Shown here one piece after another: positions 37,396-47,639 of a DNA stretch of 64,000 nt (positions are counted from its first letter, which is position 1; each line of letters opens with the position of its first letter). Under the pieces are notes generated by a model. That model made no database searches, was not told the origin of the DNA, and worked only from the letters and a program-made list of their open reading frames with translations. The stretch is from positions 744,001 to 808,000 of the forward strand of contig NW_026570273.1 in assembly GCF_019649055.1 (NCBI RefSeq), given 5' to 3'. Both the position numbers and the translations under genes were made by a program. The DNA is from Paramacrobiotus metropolitanus (taxonomy: Eukaryota; Tardigrada; Eutardigrada; Parachela; Macrobiotidae).

Positions 37396-37416
37396 GCGTA
37401 TTCAGTTTCGAATACC
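37396..37416 (-). repeat. Right terminal inverted repeat of Harbinger element
   Basis: Complement of 33332-33352 with one mismatch. Confidence 0.85.
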
Positions 37417-37473
37417 ACCATTTATTTATTCATGTCATTAACGTGTCTTAAAAAAATTAAAATTCTTTTCACC

Positions 37474-37728
37474 TTATTCTGCAGATGATTGCTTACAAAT
37501 GAAACCGGGATGATGTTTCCGGGAAACGAAAAGCGGATCGACTTTTTCAAAAGTGCTGCCGAGGTAACCAGCCTTTTTCAATAAAACGACGAAGGTTATT
37601 AAAGTTATTACGGAGCCGGTGATAACATTATGCTTATTGGCGGCAGCGCGTAGCCAGCGATTTGGGGATGACAATGCTGGTACTGCCACCATCCGTTCTC
37701 GATGACCTTTCAATTCAGCAACTGACAT
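37474..37728 (-). CDS. Possible 84-residue single-pass membrane protein at the satellite edge
   Basis: The ATG at 37728 (MSVAELKGHRERMVAVP) opens an 84-residue frame with a basic segment (RWLRAAANKH), one hydrophobic helix (NVITGSVITLITFVVLLKKAG) and a polar tail ending KQSSAE. The layout resembles small mitochondrial or ER membrane proteins, but I do not recognise it. The start codon lies in CATGT, the first bases of the first satellite unit, so the array abuts or created the present start. The frame is also open backward into the array, hence an earlier start cannot be excluded. The 3' side is 58 bp from the Harbinger end. Confidence 0.4.
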   Translation of the reverse strand: MSVAELKGHRERMVAVPALSSPNRWLRAAANKHNVITGSVITLITFVVLLKKAGYLGSTFEKVDPLFVSRKHHPGFICKQSSAE

Positions 37729-40700
37729 GTACGGCAACCGGCTTCGCCGGTGCCGCACATGCGAGTATATCAGCCGGGCTTGGCGGCCCCCGCTACTGGT
37801 ACGACTGATAAACTCACATGTACGGCAACCGGCTTCGCCGGTGCCGCACATGCGAGTATATCAGCCGGGCTTGGCGGCCCCCGCTACTGGTACGACTGAT
37901 AAACTCACATGTACGGCAACCGGCTTCGCCGGTGCCGCACATGCGAGTATATCAGCCGGGCTTGGCGGCCCCGCTACTGGTACGACTGATAAACTCACAT
38001 GTACGGCAACCGGCTTCGCCGGTGCCGCACATGCGAGTATATCAGCCGGGCTTGGCGGCCCCGCTACTGGTACGACTGATAAACTCACATGTACGGCAAC
38101 CGGCTTCGCCGGTGCCGCACATGCGAGTATATCAGCCGGGCTTGGCGGCCCCCGCTACTGGTACGACTGATAAACTCACATGTACGGCAACCGGCTTCGC
38201 CGGTGCCGCACATGCGAGTATATCAGCCGGGCTTGGCGGCCCCGCTACTGGTACGACTGATAAACTCACATGTACGGCAACCGGCTTCGCCGGTGCCGCA
38301 CATGCGAGTATATCAGCCGGGCTTGGCGGCCCCCGCTACTGGTACGACTGATAAACTCACATGTACGGCAACCGGCTTCGCCGGTGCCGCACATGCGAGT
38401 ATATCAGCCGGGCTTGGCGGCCCCCGCTACTGGTACGACTGATAAACTCACATGTACGGCAACCGGCTTCGCCGGTGCCGCACATGCGAGTATATCAGCC
38501 GGGCTTGGCGGCCCCCGCTACTGGTACGACTGATAAACTCACATGTACGGCAACCGGCTTCGCCGGTGCCGCACATGCGAGTATATCAGCCGGGCTTGGC
38601 GGCCCCGCTACTGGTACGACTGATAAACTCACATGTACGGCAACCGGCTTCGCCGGTGCCGCACATGCGAGTATATCAGCCGGGCTTGGCGGCCCCGCTA
38701 CTGGTACGACTGATAAACTCACATGTACGGCAACCGGCTTCGCCGGTGCCGCACATGCGAGTATATCAGCCGGGCTTGGCGGCCCCCGCTACTGGTACGA
38801 CTGATAAACTCACATGTACGGCAACCGGCTTCGCCGGTGCCGCACATGCGAGTATATCAGCCGGGCTTGGCGGCCCCCGCTACTGGTACGACTGATAAAC
38901 TCACATGTACGGCAACCGGCTTCGCCGGTGCCGCACATGCGAGTATATCAGCCGGGCTTGGCGGCCCCCGCTACTGGTACGACTGATAAACTCACATGTA
39001 CGGCAACCGGCTTCGCCGGTGCCGCACATGCGAGTATATCAGCCGGGCTTGGCGGCCCCGCTACTGGTACGACTGATAAACTCACATGTACGGCAACCGG
39101 CTTCGCCGGTGCCGCACATGCGAGTATATCAGCCGGGCTTGGCGGCCCCGCTACTGGTACGACTGATAAACTCACATGTACGGCAACCGGCTTCGCCGGT
39201 GCCGCACATGCGAGTATATCAGCCGGGCTTGGCGGCCCCCGCTACTGGTACGACTGATAAACTCACATGTACGGCAACCGGCTTCGCCGGTGCCGCACAT
39301 GCGAGTATATCAGCCGGGCTTGGCGGCCCCGCTACTGGTACGACTGATAAACTCACATGTACGGCAACCGGCTTCGCCGGTGCCGCACATGCGAGTATAT
39401 CAGCCGGGCTTGGCGGCCCCCGCTACTGGTACGACTGATAAACTCACATGTACGGCAACCGGCTTCGCCGGTGCCGCACATGCGAGCATATCAGCCGGGC
39501 TTGGCGGCCCCGCTACTGGTACGACTGATAAACTCACATGTACGGCAACCGGCTTCGCCGGTGCCGCACATGCGAGTATATCAGCCGGGCTTGGCGGCCC
39601 CCGCTACTGGTACGACTGATAAACTCACATGTACGGCAACCGGCTTCGCCGGTGCCGCACATGCGAGTATATCAGCCGGGCTTGGCGGCCCCCGCTACTG
39701 GTACGACTGATAAACTCACATGTACGGCAACCGGCTTCGCCGGTGCCGCACATGCGAGTATATCAGCCGGGCTTGGCGGCCCCCGCTACTGGTACGACTG
39801 ATAAACTCACATGTACGGCAACCGGCTTCGCCGGTGCCGCACATGCGAGTATATCAGCCGGGCTTGGCGGCCCCCGCTACTGGTACGACTGATAAACTCA
39901 CATGTACGGCAACCGGCTTCGCCGGTGCCGCACATGCGAGTATATCAGCCGGGCTTGGCGGCCCCCGCTACTGGTACGATCGATAAACTCACATGTACGG
40001 CAACCGGCTTCGCCGGTGCCGCACATGCGAGTATATCAGCCGGGCTTGGGCCCCCCGCTATGGTACGACGATAAACTCATGTACGGCAACCGGCTTCGCC
40101 GGTGCCGCACATGCGAGTATATCAGCCGGGCTTGGCGGCCCCGCTACTGGTACGACTGATAAACTCACATGTACGGCAACCGGCTTCGCCGGTGCCGCAC
40201 ATGCGAGTATATCAGCCGGGCTTGGCGGCCCCGCTACTGGTACGACTGATAAACTCATGTACGGCAACCGGCTTCGCCGGTGCCGCATGCGAGTATATCA
40301 GGCTTTGGCGGCCCCCGCTATTGTACGACTGATAACTCACATGTACGGCAACCGGCTTCGCCGGTGCCGCACATGCGAGTATATCAGCCGGGCTTGGCGG
40401 CCCCATACTGGTACGACTGATAAACTCACATGTACGGCAACCGGCTTCGCCGGTGCCGCACATGCGAGTATATCAGCCGGGCTTGGCGGCCCCGCTACTG
40501 GTACGACTGATAAACTCACATGTACGGCAACCGGCTTCGCCGGTGCCGCACATGCGAGTATATCAGCCGGGCTTGGCGGCCCCCGCTATTGGTACGACTG
40601 ATAACTCACATGTGCGGCAACCGGCTTCGCCGGTGCCGCACATGCGAGTATATCAGCCGGGCTTGGCGGCCCCGCTATTGGTACGACTGATAAACTCACA

Positions 40701-43700
40701 TGTACGGCAACCGGCTTCGCCGGTGCCGCACATGCGAGTATATCAGCCGGGCTTGGCGGCCCCCGCTGTTGGTACGACTGATAAACTCACATGTACGGCA
40801 ACCGGCTTCGCCGGTGCCGCACATGCGAGTATATCAGCCGGGCTTGGCGGCCCCCGCTGTTGGTACGACTGATAAACTCACATGTACGGCAACCGGCTTC
40901 GCCGGTGCCGCACATGCGAGTATATCAGCCGGGCTTGGCGGCCCCCGCTACTGGTACGATCGATAAACTCACATACGGCAACCGGCTTCGCCGGTGCCGC
41001 ACATGCGAGCATATCAGCCGGGCTTGGCCCCCTGCATTGTACGACTGATAACCACATGTACGGCAACCGGCTTCGCCGGTGCCGCACATGCGAGTATATC
41101 AGCCGGGCTTGGCGGCCCCCGCTGTTGGTACGACTGATAAATACATGTGCGGCAACCGGCTTCGCCGGTGCCGCACATGCGAGTATATCAGCCGGGCTTG
41201 GCGGCCCCCGCTACTGGTACGACTGATAAACTCACATGTACGGCAACCGGCTTCGCCGGTGCCGCACATGCGAGTATATCAGCCGGGCTTGGCGGCCCCG
41301 CTACTGGTACGACTGATAAACTCACATGTACGGCAACCGGCTTCGCCGGTGCCGCACATGCGAGTATATCAGCCGGGCTTGGCGGCCCCGCTACTGGTAC
41401 GACTGATAAACTCACATGTACGGCAACCGGCTTCGCCGGTGCCGCACATGCGAGTATATCAGCCGGGCTTGGCGGCCCCCGCTACTGGCGGCGACTGATA
41501 AACTCACATGTACGGCAACCGGCTTCGCCGGTGCCGCACATGCGAGTATATCAGCCGGGCTTGGCGGCCCCGCTACTGGTACGACTGATAACTCACATGT
41601 GCGGCAACCGGCTTCGCCGGTGCCGCACATGCGAGCATATCAGCGGGCTTGGCGGCCCGCTATGGTATGACTGATAACCACATGTACGGCAACCGGCTTC
41701 GCCGGTGCCGCACATGCGAGTATATCAGCCGGGCTTGGCGGCCCCTGCTACTGGTACGTCGATAACCATGTACGGCAACCGGCTTCGCCGGTGCCGCACA
41801 TGCGAGTATATCAGCCGGGCTTGGCGGCCCCGCTACTGGTACGACTGATAAACTCACATGTACGGCAACCGGCTTCGCCGGTGCCGCACATGCGAGTATA
41901 TCAGCCGGGCTTGGCGGCCCCCGCTACTGGTACGACTGATAAACTCACATGTACGGCAACCGGCTTCGCCGGTGCCGCACATGCGAGTATATCAGCCGGG
42001 CTTGGCGGCCCCGCTACTGGTACGCTGATCGATAACATGTACGGCAACCGGCTTCGCCGGTGCCGCACATGCGAGCATATCAGCCGGGCTTGGCGGCCCC
42101 GCTACTGGTACGACTGATAAACTCACATGTACGGCAACCGGCTTCGCCGGTGCCGCACATGCGAGTATATCAGCCGGGCTTGGCGGCCCCGCTACGGTAC
42201 GATGATAAACTCACATGTACGGCACCGGCTTCGCCGGTGCCGCACATGCGAGTATATCAGCCGGGCTTGGCGGCCCCGCTACTGGTACGACTGATAAACT
42301 CACATGTACGGCAACCGGCTTCGCCGGTGCCGCACATGCGAGCATCAGCCGGGCTGGCGGCCCCCGCTACTGGTACGACTGATAAACTCATGTACGGCAA
42401 CCGGCTTCGCCGGTGCCGCACATGCGAGTATATCAGCCGGGCTTGGCGGCCCCGCTACTGGTACGACTGATAAACTCACATGTACGGCAACCGGCTTCGC
42501 CGGTGCCGCACATGCGAGTATATCAGCCGGGCTTGGCGGCCCCGCTACTGGTACGACTGATAAACTCACATGTACGGCAACCGGCTTCGCCGGTGCCGCA
42601 CATGCGAGTATATCAGCCGGGCTTGGCGGCCCCCGCTACTGGTACGACTGATAAACTCACATGTACGGCAACCGGCTTCGCCGGTGCCGCACATGCGAGT
42701 ATATCAGCCGGGCTTGGCGGCCCCCGCTACTGGTACGATGATAACCATGTACGGCAACCGGCTTCGCCGGTGCCGCACATGCGAGCATCAGCCGGGCTTG
42801 GCGGCCCCTCACATTGGTACGACGATAACTCACATGTACGGCAACCGGCTTCGCCGGTGCCGCACATGCGAGTATATCAGCCGGGCTTGGCGGCCCCGCT
42901 ACTGGTACGACTGATAAACTCACATGTACGGCAACCGGCTTCGCCGGTGCCGCACATGCGAGTATATCAGCCGGGCTTGGCGGCCCCGCTACTGGTACGA
43001 TTGATAAACTCACATGTACGGCAACCGGCTTCGCCGGTGCCGCACATGCGAGTATATCAGCCGGGCTTGGCGGCCCCGCTACTGGTACGACTGATAAACT
43101 CACATGTACGGCAACCGGCTTCGCCGGTGCCGCACATGCGAGTATATCAGCCGGGCTTGGCGGCCCCGCTACTGGTACGACTGATAAACTCACATGTACG
43201 GCAACCGGCTTCGCCGGTGCCGCACATGCGAGTATATCAGCCGGGCTTGGCGGCCCCGCTACTGGTACGACTGATAAACTCACATGTACGGCAACCGGCT
43301 TCGCCGGTGCCGCACATGCGAGTATATCAGCCGGGCTTGGCGGCCCCGCTACTGGTACGACTGATAAACTCACATGTACGGCAACCGGCTTCGCCGGTGC
43401 CGCACATGCGAGTATATCAGCCGGGCTTGGCGGCCCCCGCTACTGGTACGACTGATAAACTCACATGTACGGCAACCGGCTTCGCCGGTGCCGCACATGC
43501 GAGTATATCAGCCGGGCTTGGCGGCCCCCGCTACTGGTACGATTGATAAACTCACATGTACGGCAACCGGCTTCGCCGGTGCCGCACATGCGAGTATATC
43601 AGCCGGGCTTGGCGGCCCCGCTACTGGTACGACTGATAAACTCACATGTACGGCAACCGGCTTCGCCGGTGCCGCACATGCGAGTATATCAGCCGGGCTT

Positions 43701-44817
43701 GGCGGCCCCGCTACTGGTACGACTGATAAACTCACATGTACGGCAACCGGCTTCGCCGGTGCCGCACATGCGAGTATATCAGCCGGGCTTGGCGGCCCCG
43801 CTACTGGTACGACTGATAAACTCACATGTACGGCAACCGGCTTCGCCGGTGCCGCACATGCGAGTATATCAGCCGGGCTTGGCGGCCCCGCTACTGGTAC
43901 GACTGATAAACTCACATGTACGGCAACCGGCTTCGCCGGTGCCGCACATGCGAGTATATCAGCCGGGCTTGGCGGCCCCTGCTACTGGTACGACTGATAA
44001 ACTCACATGTACGGCAACCGGCTTCGCCGGTGCCGCACATGCGAGTATATCAGCCGGGCTTGGCGGCCCCGCTACTGGTACGACTGATAAACTCACATGT
44101 ACGGCAACCGGCTTCGCCGGTGCCGCACATGCGAGTATATCAGCCGGGCTTGGCGGCCCCGCTACTGGTACGACTGATAAACTCACATGTACGGCAACCG
44201 GCTTCGCCGGTGCCGCACATGCGAGTATATCAGCCGGGCTTGGCGGCCCCGCTACTGGTACGACTGATAAACTCACATGTACGGCAACCGGCTTCGCCGG
44301 TGCCGCACATGCGAGTATATCAGCCGGGCTTGGCGGCCCCGCTACTGGTACGACTGATAAACTCACATGTACGGCAACCGGCTTCGCCGGTGCCGCACAT
44401 GCGAGTATATCAGCCGGGCTTGGCGGCCCCGCTACTGGTACGACTGATAAACTCACATGTACGGCAACCGGCTTCGCCGGTGCCGCACATGCGAGTATAT
44501 CAGCCGGGCTTGGCGGCCCCGCTACTGGTACGACTGATAAACTCACATGTACGGCAACCGGCTTCGCCGGTGCCGCACATGCGAGTATATCAGCCGGGCT
44601 TGGCGGCCCCGCTACTGGTACGACTGATAAACTCACATGTACGGCAACCGGCTTCGCCGGTGCCGCACATGCGAGTATATCAGCCGGGCTTGGCGGCCCC
44701 CGCTACTGGTACGACTGATAAACTCACATGTACGGCAACCGGCTTCGCCGGTGCCGCACATGCGAGTATATCAGCCGGGCTTGGCGGCCCCCGCTACTGG
44801 TACGACTGATAAACTCC
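37726..44817. repeat. Satellite/minisatellite array, about 79 units of 90-91 bp
   Basis: Units start CATGTACGGCAACCGGC and follow head to tail. The 90/91 difference is four or five C in the GGCCCC(C)GC run. Each unit has two foldbacks. The first runs from CATGT to ACATG around ACCGGC-TTC-GCCGGT. The second has arms GAGTATATCAG and CTGATAAACTC. Units at 37726-40040 and 42834-44817 are nearly identical; those at about 40040-42830 carry many small deletions and substitutions. GC content is far above the flanks. Open frames run through in several phases on both strands, a result of the stop-poor unit, and change frame with each C4/C5 switch, so they are not coding. Confidence 0.97.
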
Positions 44818-47639
44818 TATGTACGGAAGGCTTTGCAGCGCGCTTCATTGAAGTACGAGTACTACTGCTTATTTACGCTACTTTATTTTCTACTGCGCCT
44901 ACTGGGTACGGTCTACCGTATAATTCTACATTAACTACTGCCCTAGCCACTAACCTACGTTGAACGGCCCAGCCGTTAAGGAAAACGAAATTTTACTATT
45001 TGGCTCTTACCATTAACGCGGACACATGCGGTGTCATCGAAAAATAATACAAATCCTTAAAATCTGCAGCAATAAATCATTTTAAATTATTATCGCTTAT
45101 TTATACAATGTACTTATTCATGAGCGATCAGTTACATACATTATCATGTGTAAATTCGTTAAATTAATACGATCTATGACTGAATCGATTTTTGCGTATT
45201 ACGATTATGTACTATACTTTTCGTGGCAGTCCACGCAAAATAGGCTGCTTAAAGGGCACTTTTGCTTTACTATACCGATTTTGCTTTCGGCAATGAAAAA
45301 GCGATATACGTGCGAATAAATAAAGAATAAATAATTAGGTTTCATTGAAGCATTATTGTCCATGTTGCGCAAATTGAATATGTGCAGCATGGACCGGGGA
45401 ATTATGCGCTAATTATTTAACCAGAAATATTATCCATAATATGTTCCGCTGATCGAGCATATGCGTTCCCTTTCAGAATTCAGCGGGAATATTTCAGCCC
45501 GTGGTTTTGGATGTTAATTGTGATGTTTTGCGGACTAAAACAATTGAATTTAAAGAAAGCTTTTACAGTTTGCTTGATGTTTTGCATTTTTAGATATTTC
45601 CTTTACTTATATAATTTACAGAATTATGTATATATTTGTTGTATAGGCAAGTGCTGCAACGCTTTTTTTGCGACTACAAAAATTTCAACGAAAATCGAAA
45701 AAATTAAATCAAAACAGCCACTGTGCTACGGCACAATGACACAACACCCATATCTTGCGAAATTTTAATTAAATTATTAATTATATTTGATTACTACCCT
45801 TCGCTTAATTCCAATTTGTAGCTCATTATTTTTTGAAAAACGTAATTTTGTTATTATTTTTGAAATATGCAATTCAACAATTATATGCGTTTTCATAAAA
45901 TGTAAAATGCAACCAGCATTATCAAATATTCTGCAATCAGTGGCGGAATTAATCACTGTGGATCCATAAGTCGGCTTGCATTTTGAAGCTGCCAGACACT
46001 TCTAAATCGTCCAGGGAAAACTCAGGAAAAATCTCGAAAAGCATAGCGCAAGAAAAAATTTAAAAAAATTAAAATTCTCAAAATTTGCTTTGCTACTGAC
46101 GACATAGTTCAGTCTCCATATTAAAAATTATCACATATCGCTGCACAATTTACCCCCGTAATCAGAACATATTAACACTGTGTGCCTATTTTCAGCAACA
46201 AACTTTCAGTTAATCCGTAAAACGAGCTCACTCTTAATAATTCCGAATGCGCCTCAGTTTACGACAGGCCTCAACAATTCAAAAAAAATCTCTGTTAAAA
46301 TGCAGAACAAAAATTGCCACAGCAGTTAAACGACTCAAATTTTAAAAAAAAATAGAAATCAATGAATATTTAAATATAAGGCACTAGTTTACAATGTTTT
46401 TAATAAATTAAGTAATTTTATTTTCCATAATTACAGTTTGCACCGTGTAATAATATTTATCATTTTGAATTTTAATATTCAGTAAATGTCCAAGTTAAAT
46501 CAAATTGCACCGGTGCTGCAATTTATTGTTTTATTCTCTGTTAGTACTGATTTTAATATTGGACTTACAGATACAGATACAAGTTGCAATTCGTGATTCT
46601 CGCCGAGAATGCAGACTGGCAGTGTGTCGTTTTGACGTCACTAACATACAGGGATTTTACGGTGCGCCAACAGGAGAACTACGCATTCGCTCTGTTTCTG
46701 TTCGCGTGCTGTCATATGGGCGGTGGTGTGATACCGTGGTAATAGCACTGTCGCTTAATTTAAGAATATTGTAAATATTTTTATCACACGTTTTTTCTCG
46801 TTTGAAGAGGATAGTTTTCTGTAAATTTTCATGTACCTGCCCAATTAACAAACATCATGGTTTGCAAAAACGCGCTGTTTAAAAAGTGCCGGGATAAGCA
46901 CTTGTTGTTATGGGCCTACGATGACTTCCCGGCGCGCCTTAGGCGCACGGCTCCCAACCGCCACAGGGCGCCATCCGGGCGAGAATCGTCAATCAGTCAG
47001 AAATTATCCTCGCTGCTGTATTAAAAAAGTTCGATAACCGGGAAGGAAGAAAAGGAAATTAAATAGACGATGATTTGGGCACCGGGAAAAAGTACTCGTA
47101 ACAGACTTACAGAGTAGTTCAAATAAAATAAAAATTTGTTCAAATAAAATAAAAATATAAATCAGTCAAAATAAAATAAATCAGAAATTATTAATTTATT
47201 TGGGGCGGTTCTGTAGAATGAGGTACAGTAAGTACAGATACTTAACGAATTTCGTCGGGTTACTTAGGACATAAACTCGCCACTTCACGCCACTTCTTCG
47301 CTCTTGATCATTAGGGCGTGTTTAATACTGTTTTAACTTTTAAATCATTATTTTGTGATTTGCCACTATTTTTCCCGTTCTCCATTTTCCAATTTATTCC
47401 GTATTGTTTTTTAGTTTCCGGATCTCTTCAGGTTTGTTGTTGATAAATTAAATGGACACGGGTCACACGGGCCAGATTGTCATCTGACATCCACGACATT
47501 CGCGCCCGCCGGACCAGCAAATGCTCGCTGCTGATGAAATCTCTGCACAGTCCGTTGCGCTCATCGCCGCGAGCCAAAACTGGACGATCCACGACGCGCT
47601 CACCTTCCACCGCGCGCAGCTCTCCCGCAGCTTCCCCGC
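44818..47639. other. AT-rich intergenic region, no gene seen
   Basis: The last partial satellite unit decays at 44818-44830. Near 47110-47150 an 18-bp word (TTCAAATAAAATAAAAAT-like) occurs twice. No supported gene. Confidence 0.4.

Larger units (their letters stand above)
33332..37416. mobile_element. PIF/Harbinger DNA transposon, near-complete
   Basis: The terminal inverted repeats GGTATTCGAAACTGAATA + AGC (33332-33352) and its complement with one change (37396-37416) match 20 of 21 bp, with weaker similarity for about 20 bp further in (GCCGCGA in both). Inside are the two genes expected of an autonomous Harbinger: a Myb/SANT protein on plus and a DDE transposase on minus, converging. Total 4085 bp. 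Harbinger usually duplicates a 3-bp TWA target; I cannot find a matching triplet outside these ends, so the exact borders are uncertain. Confidence 0.85.

Noticed and set aside
33329-37419. A TWA target duplication for the Harbinger element
   Set aside because: Bases outside the matched ends (AAG on the left, ACC on the right) do not agree, so no duplication is claimed.
42413-44809. Open frames of up to 417 codons inside the satellite on plus, and 225-238 codons on minus
   Set aside because: They are repeats of the same 30-residue unit in several frames and both strands, change phase at each C4/C5 switch, and have no conserved start. They follow from a stop-poor unit.
37726-44817. CRISPR-like array
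   Set aside because: There are no unique spacers; the whole unit repeats head to tail, and the context is eukaryotic.
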